NCBI GenBank assembly: GCA_018648265.1
Contig: JABGRN010000019.1
Span: forward strand, 1-64,000
From: Prolixibacteraceae bacterium
GTDB taxonomy: Bacteria; Bacteroidota; Bacteroidia; Bacteroidales; Prolixibacteraceae
Direction: 5' to 3'
DNA length: 64,000 nt
The position numbers and the translations under genes were made by a program. The notes beneath the pieces were generated by a model that did no database searches, was not told where the DNA came from, and was given only the letters and a program-made list of their open reading frames with translations. Below, piece after piece: positions 37,163 through 46,013 of the stretch. Each line of letters starts with the position of its first letter. The first letter of the stretch is position 1.

Positions 37163-38887
37163 ATGAATACCATTATTCGATTAGTTATTATGGCTGTTTT
37201 TGTTCTGAATATTTTTGGTGCTGGCAAAATTTATGCTCAGCAGAAGAAAGATAGTTTAAAATTTGAAAATTACGATTTAAAAGAGTTTTATGGACCGGGG
37301 AAAGGTGATGGGGCATTGGTATTCCTTGGCGAATCACCAATGAACGAAGCTACAGTTCAGGTTTTTCCGGATGGAAAAATAAAAGTGTACCATGCACCTG
37401 ACCGGTATAGCAATAAAGTAATGTCGATGGAATCGGAGGATGGAGGTTTTACCTGGAGCCAATCCAAGGTGATTTTCGAAGATTCCATTATCTGGCAATA
37501 TCCGCGCCGCACACTTATCGATCAGAAAGGAAACATTCATCTGCTGGTTTTTCAGGAACCTAACCTTGATGTTTATCATACGGCAACTTCGGATGGTGGT
37601 GAAACATGGAAGCCATTGCAAAAGATAGCAGATGGCAGAATTGGGGCAATCCGTGGATTTATTCAAACAAATAGTGGAAGGTTAATCTTTGGTTACCACC
37701 GCCACAAATGGGAACGTAAACCACCCTATGGGGGTTGTTATATCTCCTTTGTTTATTCCGATGACAATGGAAAAACCTGGACAGATACCAAATCGCAAAT
37801 TGTGGCACCCGTTTTTGAAAACTATAACGGCAATAATTATGGAGCAGTGGAACCTAATCTGGTGCAGTTGAGTGATGGACGTCTCTGGATGGTTTGCCGG
37901 ACACAGAATGGTTGGCAATATCAATCATTCTCTGACGATGAAGGTGAAAGATGGTCAAAAGGGGAACCTTCTATTTTCCATAGTTCAAATTCGCCGGCTG
38001 ATTTATTGAAATTGCCTGACGGAAGAATTGCTATAACCTGGTGCAATACCGGGGATACCGATTTGAAAACCTTTGGACGGATTTATACCCACCGCGATGT
38101 GTTGCACATGGCTATTTCAGATAATGACGGAAAATCCTGGAAAGGTTTCAGGGAGGTTTTTAGAATCCCATCCAGAAACGATCAGAACGATATGCCGGGA
38201 GGAGATTCGGGGGTCGCTTATCCCAACACTGCTTTCACCAAAGATGGTAAAATCATTTTGGTAACCGGACAGGGCGAACATGGCGGGGGTAAAGCAATGT
38301 TTCGAATATCCCCGGAATGGCTTACCGAAACCAGTCAGGAAGATGATTTTGCCAATGGACTGGAAAAGTGGTCGTGTTACACTTTCAAAGAGTTATCTAA
38401 AAAACCCGGTCGTATGTTAGGGCCTGAACTTTTACAGGCTGAAGGAGCCAAAGGAGGAAAAATACTGCATGTACGAAAAGCTGATTCAGCAATATTTGGA
38501 GATGGAGCGGTGTGGAATTTCCCAATGGGACGTAAAGGTGAACTTACAATGAAAGTGAAAATTCCCAAAGGTTCGGCAGGGACAGCCATTTCCTTAAGCG
38601 ATCACCACCGTCATCCCAATGACCCGGATGGAGAGCAAAAGGCCATGTTTACAATTGATAGCAGAGAGTTTGGAAATGCTCAGTGGCAAACTGTAACTTT
38701 AAAATGGAACCTGGAAAAGCAAAATTGTGATTTGTTAATTGATGAAAAACTGAACTCTAAAATAAGTTTGAAAAACAGGACCGAATCAGGAATTTCCTAT
38801 CTGCGTTTTCGTTCTCTGGCAGATAAAAATGCCATTGATAATGAAGGAATTCTGATTGATTGGGTGAAAGTAATGGTTGAAAATTAA
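37163..38887 (+). CDS. BNR-repeat sialidase-superfamily protein, tandem paralogue
   Basis: This 574-residue exported protein has the same architecture as the gene before it, from which it is separated by 121 bases. It has a signal peptide (residues 1-25), a propeller (SEDGGFTW, SDDNGKTW, SDDEGERW, SDNDGKSW) and a C-terminal LamG-like domain (WQTVTLKWNLEKQNCDLLID). Conserved points with the paralogue include the YLGES/YLGEP start, the VEPN glutamate (AVEPNLVQL), arginine in VCRTQNGWQYQSF and a GQG-H segment (TGQGEHGGGKAMF). It also lacks the YRIP arginine (MNEATVQVFP instead). The pair is a tandem duplication that has diverged substantially. Confidence 0.75.
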   Translation: MNTIIRLVIMAVFVLNIFGAGKIYAQQKKDSLKFENYDLKEFYGPGKGDGALVFLGESPMNEATVQVFPDGKIKVYHAPDRYSNKVMSMESEDGGFTWSQSKVIFEDSIIWQYPRRTLIDQKGNIHLLVFQEPNLDVYHTATSDGGETWKPLQKIADGRIGAIRGFIQTNSGRLIFGYHRHKWERKPPYGGCYISFVYSDDNGKTWTDTKSQIVAPVFENYNGNNYGAVEPNLVQLSDGRLWMVCRTQNGWQYQSFSDDEGERWSKGEPSIFHSSNSPADLLKLPDGRIAITWCNTGDTDLKTFGRIYTHRDVLHMAISDNDGKSWKGFREVFRIPSRNDQNDMPGGDSGVAYPNTAFTKDGKIILVTGQGEHGGGKAMFRISPEWLTETSQEDDFANGLEKWSCYTFKELSKKPGRMLGPELLQAEGAKGGKILHVRKADSAIFGDGAVWNFPMGRKGELTMKVKIPKGSAGTAISLSDHHRHPNDPDGEQKAMFTIDSREFGNAQWQTVTLKWNLEKQNCDLLIDEKLNSKISLKNRTESGISYLRFRSLADKNAIDNEGILIDWVKVMVEN

Positions 38888-38898
38888 ATGGTTTAAAA

Positions 38899-39885
38899 AT
38901 GATAGGAGTAGGGATAATTGGTGCCGGTGCATTTGCGCATAAACATGCAGCTGCAATTTTGCAAAATAAAACTACAACTCTGGTTGCTGCAAGTCGCAGA
39001 AATAAGGCAGAGTTAGAAAAGTTTACCGCATGCTACAACATAAAAGGCTATACAAATTATGTGGATCTTTTAAACGATAAATCAATACAAGCCGTATTAA
39101 TTGCAACACCGCATCATCTGCATCACCAGGTTACAGAAGAGGCAGCTAAAGCCGGGAAACATATTCTTTTGGAAAAACCCATGGGGCATAATTTAGAAGT
39201 TTGTAATCAAATTCTCGATTCGGTAAAGAAGTATAATTCAGAGCTGATGGTGGCACATATTAGTCGTTTTATCCCCGCATTTAGTAAAGCAAAAAAAATG
39301 CTTGATGAAGGAATCATTGGCGATTTAGTGTATGCCCAGGCTCACATTGCCAGAAAATGGAATACACCTAATCGCCGACCCTGGCATATGGAACAAAACC
39401 AGGGAGGTGGCATGCTAATGACGGTCGGAATTCATTACCTCGATTTGTTAACCTGGATAATTGGAGAAAATGTTAAAAGCGTAAAAGCTTCAATTTCAAA
39501 TCCATTTTTAGGAAAGAATGTGGATGATGCTGCACTTTTGTTTTTAACCTACAAAAATGGAATGAATGCCCTTCTAACCTGTTCAGGATTTGATTGTGGA
39601 GGACCAATTTTTGAAGTAATAATTACCGGCACAAAAGGAATGATAAAAGCAGATATGTTTAAAGGAGTTTGGCTAGGACAAAACGATGAATGGAAAAAAA
39701 TTAAAGAACCGGAATCAGGTGATCCGGAGGCAGAAGCATTAATTTGTGAATGGAGTGATTTTATTGGAAATATTATGGACAAAAAACCAAGTTCAATACC
39801 GGGAGAATATGGCCGGCACATGATTGAAGTAATTGAAGCAGCACAAATTTCCTCTCAATCTGGGAAAGAGGTTCATTTGAAATAA
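38899..39885 (+). CDS. Gfo/Idh/MocA-family NAD(P)-dependent oxidoreductase
   Basis: This 328-residue cytoplasmic enzyme (no signal) has a Rossmann nucleotide-binding start (GVGIIGAGAFAHKHAAAI). The family-defining EKP motif is in HILLEKPMGHN, and the catalytic GIHYLDLL segment follows in the alpha/beta domain. Members oxidise or reduce hydroxyls of sugars and cyclitols, or cleave glycosidic bonds by an NAD-dependent redox mechanism. Here it is the last gene of the rightward run, 11 bases after a BNR protein. It may act on an unusual released sugar or sialic acid derivative. Its stop is immediately followed by the stop of the convergent dioxygenase gene. Confidence 0.9.
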   Translation: MIGVGIIGAGAFAHKHAAAILQNKTTTLVAASRRNKAELEKFTACYNIKGYTNYVDLLNDKSIQAVLIATPHHLHHQVTEEAAKAGKHILLEKPMGHNLEVCNQILDSVKKYNSELMVAHISRFIPAFSKAKKMLDEGIIGDLVYAQAHIARKWNTPNRRPWHMEQNQGGGMLMTVGIHYLDLLTWIIGENVKSVKASISNPFLGKNVDDAALLFLTYKNGMNALLTCSGFDCGGPIFEVIITGTKGMIKADMFKGVWLGQNDEWKKIKEPESGDPEAEALICEWSDFIGNIMDKKPSSIPGEYGRHMIEVIEAAQISSQSGKEVHLK

Positions 39886-40635
39886 TTATATTTTCCCCTG
39901 TTTTTTTAATTCAGAATCAAGTTGTTTTTTATATTCTGCATGAGCCTCATTATCAATTTTTACATCATCGCGGTAAAATATAAAACCTATGCTTTCCCGG
40001 GTTCTGTTACTTTTATTTGCGTTCGCTCTATGAATGGTGAGACTATGATGCACCAGAATATCGCCCGGCTTTGCTATCATTTGTATTTCGGCCTTGTCAT
40101 CTTTTTCAGACCAATCGGTAATGCTCTGCGAAAATCCTAACAACGATGTTCGTCCGTGATTGCGCATCCCCCATTTATGAGATCTTGGAATGTAGCAAAC
40201 AGCACCATTTTCGGCATCCGCAACGCCCAACGATAGCCACATTGTTAATGCTTCTTGTGGCTTTATTTTAAAATAATACCCATCCTGATGAGCAGGTGTT
40301 TCTTTTCCTATTTTAGGGATTTTATTAAAATACTGCATGTTTTTAAGAATGGCGTTCCCGCCCAGTAAAAGCGATGCAAGTTTTGACATCTTTTCTGATT
40401 CAGCCAATTTTCTATAATACACATCAAATTCATCCAGATGTTGAACTTGTTTTAAGGTTTCCAAATCTGTTTTATCTTCATAATATACTTCACTTTCTAC
40501 AATAGTTGGTACCACCGTGGTCGTAAAACGATTTGTATTAGCAATCAATTCACTCAATTCGTTAGCATCTAAAAAACTTTCTATGGCTATGTATCCCTGT
40601 TCATCGTAAATGCTTTTTAGTTTTGATTCCTGCAT
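39886..40635 (-). CDS. Phytanoyl-CoA dioxygenase (PhyH)-like Fe(II)/2-oxoglutarate oxygenase
   Basis: This 249-residue cytoplasmic protein starts at the ATG at 40635; 44 further in-frame codons upstream do not look coding. The iron site is visible as HQDGYYFK (His-x-Asp) and SLTIHRANAN (distal His), followed by NRTRES with the 2-oxoglutarate-binding arginine. SYIP-like CYIPRSHKWG fits PhyH enzymes. These hydroxylate or oxidatively demethylate small molecules. It lies on the opposite strand to the degradation genes, its stop abutting the oxidoreductase stop with no spacer. It must therefore have its own promoter within 40636-40800. Its substrate is unknown; a role on a modified sugar is inferred only from location. 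Confidence 0.85.
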   Translation of the reverse strand: MQESKLKSIYDEQGYIAIESFLDANELSELIANTNRFTTTVVPTIVESEVYYEDKTDLETLKQVQHLDEFDVYYRKLAESEKMSKLASLLLGGNAILKNMQYFNKIPKIGKETPAHQDGYYFKIKPQEALTMWLSLGVADAENGAVCYIPRSHKWGMRNHGRTSLLGFSQSITDWSEKDDKAEIQMIAKPGDILVHHSLTIHRANANKSNRTRESIGFIFYRDDVKIDNEAHAEYKKQLDSELKKQGKI

Positions 40636-41507
40636 ATTAAATTTATTTTGTGATTTTGTAAATTCAAATATCACTCCCTTAAACATGAAAGAAAACAGAA
40701 TGTTGATGTATTTTTCGAAATGAAAGATTTGTACCTCTATTGTGATATTTTCGTAACCTAATGCCATTTTGGATATACCCTTGGCAGAGCCAGGGAGTAT
40801 TATGTCAACTTTGTTTTGACAAAGAAACCGAAAATAGAATTTTCAATTTTTCAACATACTGTCCTGAGTGATCAGGACATTTCTCCTGAATTTCAGGGGA
40901 GAATTTATGGAACCCCAAGGCAGAGCCTTGATGAATCCTTTAGATTGAATCAGTGAGACTATGATTTTGGTTTTCAGAATCATATAGCCGAACTGATCCC
41001 GAGTGATAGTTGAGGGATCTCATGGGTTTTATTCCCTTCATCTTGGAGCGAATTTGAATAGCATTCCGCTGAGATACCACGTTAGCTTGCTGCGAGGAGT
41101 TTCATTAGTTATTTTATACTGGAAACGATTCGTTGAGGATTATTGTTTATAATCTGTTTGGATAAATAGGGGTTGACCAGTTAATAGAAAGATTCGGTTC
41201 GGAAGTAAAATCCCGTACACTTAAGTCCAGAATATATTTGTAATCCATTTAGGGAGATTTATTCATATTGAACAGTAAATTGGTGATAAATAAATATTGA
41301 ACGGATATCCTAAGCTGGCAAATTTTAAAACATTGGTAACAATGTACGTTGTTCAATAGAAATATTAGCCCAATTTGTAGTATTTGTCACCCTTCCATAC
41401 CTTGAAATAAAAGTAATTTTGTAAGGGTGATGGAGAATAAGGAGTTTCAAATTATTAGAGTTTAATTCATAAAACGACCATGAATTTTAGTATGTTAAAA
41501 TATATAA
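40636..41507. other. Noncoding region with degenerate palindromic repeats
   Basis: No intact gene is seen. It holds a perfect 8-bp hairpin (TGTCCTGA/TCAGGACA, 40860-40879), an adjacent interrupted palindrome (TTCTCCTGA with its complement, 40881-40903) and CAAGGC/GCCTTG near 40915. Two diverged copies of the REP-like element seen at 30022 lie at 40995-41020 and 41039-41064. An 8-bp inverted repeat (TCACCCTT/AAGGGTGA, 41387-41430) brackets a -7-like TAATTTTG (41414-41421). The left part must contain the dioxygenase promoter. Confidence 0.5.
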
Positions 41508-41798
41508 ACAAACATATTATCAGCCAGCTGGCGGACAGGGGGAAACCAGGAAGGAACGCTTACCATAGATGAAAGTACCGTTGCTTTTAAAATGAAAGCC
41601 GATAGTATTTACAAAAAACCATGGTTTAGCTATTCTACAATGGTAAAATCTGAAGTTGGAAAAATCAGCATATCAAAACAAGGTCTTAAAACTGTTTTTA
41701 TGGATGGGATAAACCTTTATCGCGGGATAAATATGGGCCCCAATCATCATCGTGAAGGACTGAAATTGCACTATGTGAGATTCATTAAAGTTGAATAA
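41508..41798 (+). pseudogene. Orphan C-terminal gene fragment
   Basis: The frame is open from 41508 and, from about 41541, reads as a plausible beta-rich C-terminal domain (GTLTIDESTVAFKMKADS, KISISKQGLKTVFMDGINL, LKLHYVRFIKVE) ending at 41798. An ATG exists at 41592, but the sequence before it is protein-like too, so that is not a natural start. At the 5' junction lies the 10-bp palindrome GCCAGCTGGC (41523-41532) followed by GGACAGGGGG, a REP-type sequence. The rest of the gene is missing, so this is probably the tail of an exported enzyme deleted by recombination. I could not identify the family. Confidence 0.55.
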
Positions 41799-41816
41799 TA
41801 AAATAAATAATAAAAT

Positions 41817-42971
41817 ATGAAAAATTTAAGAAGTTTATCATTATTGATTTTTTTTCTGACTTGTAACATAAGCGGGCATGCACAAGAATCACACGATAAT
41901 TCTACGGAGCTTTTTTCTGAAGGATTGGCTGGAGTTAAGGAATACCGGATACCCTCTTTGACTGCCACTCCAAATGGTACACTTATAGCGATGGTTGATG
42001 CAAGAATAGACCGAAAGGGAGATATTCCAAACAATGTTGACATTGCAATAAGACGATCAACAGACTGCGGCGAAACCTGGGGAGAAGTTCAGATAATTGC
42101 AAATTATGGTAGACCTGAAGGATATGAAGTTTTCTGGGGAGCGGCTGATGCTGCAATGGTTTACGATAAACAAACATCAACACTTTGGTGTATTTATACC
42201 ATGGGGCAGGGTGTTGGTATCCGCCAGTCACAACCTGGTTTTGATGGTCATACTTGTCAAATTCATGCTATATTCTCCAAAGATGAAGGACTAACCTGGT
42301 CTGAACCAGTGGATATTACCAAAGGGTGTAAAATTCCTACTATGAAATTTTTTGGAACTGCTCCCGGAGTTGGTATTCAAACCAAAGATGGAGAATTGGT
42401 ATTTTGCATTTATACAACAGATGAGAACAATGGCGCTGTAATGACTCCCTATTTAATTGTTAGTAACGATAACGGAAAATCATGGAGTTTATCAGAAACA
42501 TGGGCAGATATAAAAACATCTGTAACTGAAACTCAGATTGTAGAATTGAACGATGGAACGTGGATGGTGAATTCAAGAAACCATTTTGGGAAACAACGCA
42601 GACTTATTTCTTTCAGTAAGGATAAAGGGAAAACATGGTCGGAAATTAGTTTCGATAATGAATTAATTTGTCCAACCTGTATGGCGAGTTTAATCTCAGT
42701 TCCCCACCCAACAAAGAAGAAAAAAAAGTTGTTGGTATTTGCCAATCCTGCCAATGAAAAAGGGAGAGAAGACGGGACTGTTCGAATAAGTGATGATAAT
42801 GGCAAAACCTGGCTTTGGTCGAAACTGGTAAAAGAGGGAGCTTATGGATATTCCTGCCTCACACAAATGGCCGAAGGTAATATCGGACTCTTTTATGAGG
42901 GCGGAAATAGTAAATTGTTTTTTGCTAAACTAACAATGGAATACCTGACGGATGGAAAATATAAAAAGTAG
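41817..42971 (+). CDS. GH33 exo-alpha-sialidase
   Basis: This compact 384-residue sialidase has a signal peptide (residues 1-22). The catalytic set is complete: Arg44 in YRIPSL, the MVDARIDRKGDIPNNVDIA loop with the acid/base aspartate, glutamate in TETQIVEL, arginine in NSRNHFG, arginine in KGREDGTVRIS, and tyrosine in YGYSCL. Asp-boxes include STDCGETW, SKDEGLTW, SNDNGKSW, SKDKGKTW and SDDNGKTW. It has no extra domains, so it is the minimal catalytic propeller. It opens the second degradation run and is followed 7 bases later by a frameshifted sulfatase. The paralogue at 44877 is arranged the same way. Confidence 0.92.
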   Translation: MKNLRSLSLLIFFLTCNISGHAQESHDNSTELFSEGLAGVKEYRIPSLTATPNGTLIAMVDARIDRKGDIPNNVDIAIRRSTDCGETWGEVQIIANYGRPEGYEVFWGAADAAMVYDKQTSTLWCIYTMGQGVGIRQSQPGFDGHTCQIHAIFSKDEGLTWSEPVDITKGCKIPTMKFFGTAPGVGIQTKDGELVFCIYTTDENNGAVMTPYLIVSNDNGKSWSLSETWADIKTSVTETQIVELNDGTWMVNSRNHFGKQRRLISFSKDKGKTWSEISFDNELICPTCMASLISVPHPTKKKKKLLVFANPANEKGREDGTVRISDDNGKTWLWSKLVKEGAYGYSCLTQMAEGNIGLFYEGGNSKLFFAKLTMEYLTDGKYKK

Positions 42972-42978
42972 AAAAGGG

Positions 42979-44752
42979 ATGACTGCCAAAATAATATTTA
43001 TTTTATTCGTAGTATGTTTGGTCGGGTGCTCGTCACCTTCAACAATCAATAATACCCAAACAAAACCGAACATTATTGTTGTTATGGTGGATGATATGGG
43101 ATTCTCCGATATCGGTTGTTATGGAGGAGAAATTGAGACTCCAAATCTCGATAAATTAGCCTCTGAAGGTTTACGGTTCTCAAGCTTTTATAACTGCTCC
43201 AGGTGCTGCCCGACACGGGCAAGTCTGCTCACAGGACTCTATCCACATAAGACAGGCATTGGTTTTATGACAGCGGTTGATAATGGTAAACCGGGATACC
43301 GTGCCGACCTTAACAATAATTGCGTTACCATTGCAGAGGTTTTGAAATCGGGAGGATATTCCACTTATATGGCCGGGAAATGGCATGTTAGTCGTAATTT
43401 TGAAGAAGATAAAAGCAAACACAACTGGCCAAAACAGCGAGGCTTTGATAAGTTCTACGGAACTATAATTGCTGCCGGAAGCCAGTGGGATCCTTTAACA
43501 TTGGTTGAAGGCAATAATTATATTGAACCGGAAACAGAAGATTTCTACTATACGGAGGCAATTACCGACAAAGCAATTCAATATATTGAAGGACATGATA
43601 GTGAAGAAAAACCATTTTTCCTTTATGTGGCACATACAGCGCCTCACTGGCCCTTACATGCGCGTGATTCACTGATTCAAAAATATCGTGGTCGATTTGC
43701 TGCCGGTTGGGATACATTGCGTGAACAACGTTGGAAAAGACTCAAAAAGCAAGGGATATTAAATGAAACAACCAATCTCTCAAAGCGAGATCCAGCTGTT
43801 CCTTCCTGGGAAAGTATAGAACAAAAAAACTGGGAACAGAGTCGGTTTGAGGTTTTTGCGGCTATGATTGACCATGTAGATCAAGGTGTCGGAAGAATTG
43901 TTGATTTGTTGGAGACAAAAGGAATAATAGATAATACGCTCATTCTATTTTTATCTGATAACGGGGGCGATATGCTTGAACATCCCGATGGATATATTGG
44001 GGCTACAGGTAAACCGTGGGCTTACATGCGTTATGTCCCTTTATTTACACGGGATGGACGACCTGTTATTGCAGGAGATATCCCTGGCATCAAACTGGGA
44101 GCTGACAATACTTATGGGGGGGTATGGAACGAAATGGGCCATGCTCAGTAATACTCCGTTACGCAAATTCAAAAAGTATACTTATGAAGGTGGAATTGCG
44201 ACTCCGCTAATTGCATTTTGGCCTCAGGGTATTAAAGCCCGCAATGAACTTCGCCATCAACCGGCACATGTAATTGATATAATGGCAACCTGCCTTGAGG
44301 TGTCAGGCATTGATTATCCTGATTTTTTTAAAGAGAATGAGATCAAACCTTTAGACGGGAAAAGCCTGGTGTCCATGTTTCGGAAAGATACTACGCTCCA
44401 CGATGCCCTTTTTTGGGAGCATCATGGGAATAAAGGTATTCGTAAAGGAAAGTGGAAATTAGTATCAAGTTATGATCATAAATGGGAACTTTACGATCTT
44501 GAAAAAGATCGCTCAGAAACCACCGATTGTGCAGAGGAACATCCGGAAATAGTAAATCAGCTTGCTTTGCTTTACGATGACTGGGCAGGCAAAAGCGATG
44601 TATTGCCAAGAGATGAGCTTCAGGTAAAAGAAATTCCCGGGCAGGAAAATCCACTTATTCGGTCTGACACGGAAATGGACGTGTATTTAAAAACCGTAAA
44701 TAAAGAGTTGAAAAAACGTGGGTTAAAAATTCTCAATAATCCTGATAAGTAA
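42979..44752 (+). pseudogene. S1 formylglycine sulfatase with a +1 frameshift in a G7 tract
   Basis: The first part starts at the ATG at 42979 with a lipobox (FVVCLVGC, Cys17), metal site MVDDMGFSD, and CCPTRASLLTG with formylglycine cysteine 76. It reads normally to a G7 tract at 44116-44122 and then runs into a stop at 44149-44151. One base out of frame, the conserved sulfatase sequence continues perfectly: YGTKWAMLSNTPLRKFK, YTYEGGIATPLIAFWP, HVIDIMATCLEVSGIDYP, to a stop at 44750-44752. Removing one G restores a full-length enzyme of about 590 residues. The possible causes are a real slipped-strand mutation, phase variation or a sequencing error. The remainder has no other damage, which suggests a recent event or an error. 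Confidence 0.85.
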
Positions 44753-44795
44753 GGCTGGATTTGATAAAATGTAAATGCCCGAATGAACGGATCTT

Positions 44796-44815
44796 AAGGA
44801 GTCATTTATCTCCTT
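44796..44815 (+). terminator. Weak hairpin between sulfatase and sialidase
   Basis: A 6-bp stem (AAGGAG and CTCCTT) with an 8-base loop is followed by TCTTT. It lies in the 124-base gap before the next sialidase and may be an attenuator or partial terminator. Confidence 0.35.
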
Positions 44816-44876
44816 TCTTTGGTGAAAAAGAATATTTATAGCTCAATTAAAATGGAGCAAAACAATACTATAAGTG

Positions 44877-46004
44877 ATGAAGAATTATAACAGAAAAGTC
44901 TTATTTGTTTTTTTAGCACTGGTTTTCGTTACTATCTATGCTAATGCTCAGGATAACATTCAGGTAAGCGAACCTCAGGTAATTTACAAAAGTGGCGACG
45001 ATGGAATAGCAGAATTTAGAATTCCATCCATGATTACAACAAAAAAAGGAACAGTTCTAGCCGTTTGTGATGGAAGAGTTGATCGCGCTGGAGATGTTCC
45101 TAATAATATTGATTTGGTTTTGCGCCGGCTTAAAAAAGGAAGTAATGAATGGTCTCCATTAACCAGGATCGTAAATTTTGCCGGGAAACATGGTGCAGCT
45201 GATCCAAGTCTTGTGCAAGACCATTCAACCGGACGAATTTTTCTTTTTTATGGATTTTGCCCAGGAAGAAACAATATTACGGAAGGGGCAAACAGGGAAC
45301 GCAGACATTTGATGCTGCAGTACGTTTACAGCGATGATGAGGGTGAAAACTGGTCAAATCCCATACATATAGATTATGCCATAAGAGAAGATGGATGGCA
45401 AAGTATCTGGTCCTCACCGGGGCGTGGAATTCAGTTGAAAAACGGAAGGTTAGTTATTCCTTGCACTGTTAATAAATTGACCAAAGTAATGTCAACTATT
45501 TTGGTTTTTTCCGACGATCATGGTGAAACCTGGGACCAAATTGAAGTGGCAGAAAACATTAATGAAGCAACGTTGGCTGAACTGGCCAATGGAGATTTAA
45601 TGATAAATGCCCGGAATCAATTGGAAGATCGCAAATGCAGGGCAATAACAAGCTCTAAAGATGGTGGTAAAACCTGGTGCCAGCCTGTTGTGGATAGAAA
45701 TTTACCCGACCCAAATTGTCAAGGATCATTCATTCGTAATGTTTTTAAAGTAGGGAAAGAGAAAAAAGATCTTTTAATTCTCTCTAATAATGCCACAAAC
45801 GACGGACGGAAAAACATGACCATTAAATTAAGCGATGATAACGGGCAAACATGGAACTACGAAAAGTTAATTCACGAGGGACCTTCCGCCTATTCTTGTT
45901 TAACCATTATGCCCAATGGGAATATAGGATTACTCTATGAGAGTGGTGAAAAATCCCCTTATGAAACCGTCACATTCGTTGAAATTGAAATTGTAAATTA
46001 TTAA
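44877..46004 (+). CDS. GH33 exo-alpha-sialidase
   Basis: This 375-residue exported sialidase starts at the ATG at 44877 (a GTG sits one codon earlier) and has a signal peptide (residues 1-25, VFVTIYANAQ). The first arginine is Arg48 in a FRIPSM variant of the YRIP motif. The other residues follow: the CDGRVDRAGDVPNNIDLVL loop, glutamate in NEATLAEL, arginine in NARNQLE, arginine in GRKNMTIKLS, and tyrosine in SAYSCL. Asp-boxes include SDDEGENW, SDDHGETW, SKDGGKTW and SDDNGQTW. It resembles the 41817 sialidase in size and layout and may be a duplication of it. A sulfatase starts 9 bases downstream. Confidence 0.92.
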   Translation: MKNYNRKVLFVFLALVFVTIYANAQDNIQVSEPQVIYKSGDDGIAEFRIPSMITTKKGTVLAVCDGRVDRAGDVPNNIDLVLRRLKKGSNEWSPLTRIVNFAGKHGAADPSLVQDHSTGRIFLFYGFCPGRNNITEGANRERRHLMLQYVYSDDEGENWSNPIHIDYAIREDGWQSIWSSPGRGIQLKNGRLVIPCTVNKLTKVMSTILVFSDDHGETWDQIEVAENINEATLAELANGDLMINARNQLEDRKCRAITSSKDGGKTWCQPVVDRNLPDPNCQGSFIRNVFKVGKEKKDLLILSNNATNDGRKNMTIKLSDDNGQTWNYEKLIHEGPSAYSCLTIMPNGNIGLLYESGEKSPYETVTFVEIEIVNY

Positions 46005-46013
46005 TTCATAATT

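Noticed and set aside
40860-40903. A riboswitch formed by the tandem hairpins
   Set aside because: They do not match a known riboswitch consensus and are more than 900 bases from the next plus-strand gene; degenerate repeats explain them better.
41240-41340. A 33-codon minus-strand frame with protein-like composition
   Set aside because: It is too short, has no conserved motif and no partner gene, so it cannot be told apart from chance.
44116-44122. Programmed ribosomal frameshifting in the sulfatase
   Set aside because: Sulfatases are not known to use it, and no stimulatory pseudoknot or conserved slippery heptamer context is apparent; mutation or sequence error is simpler.
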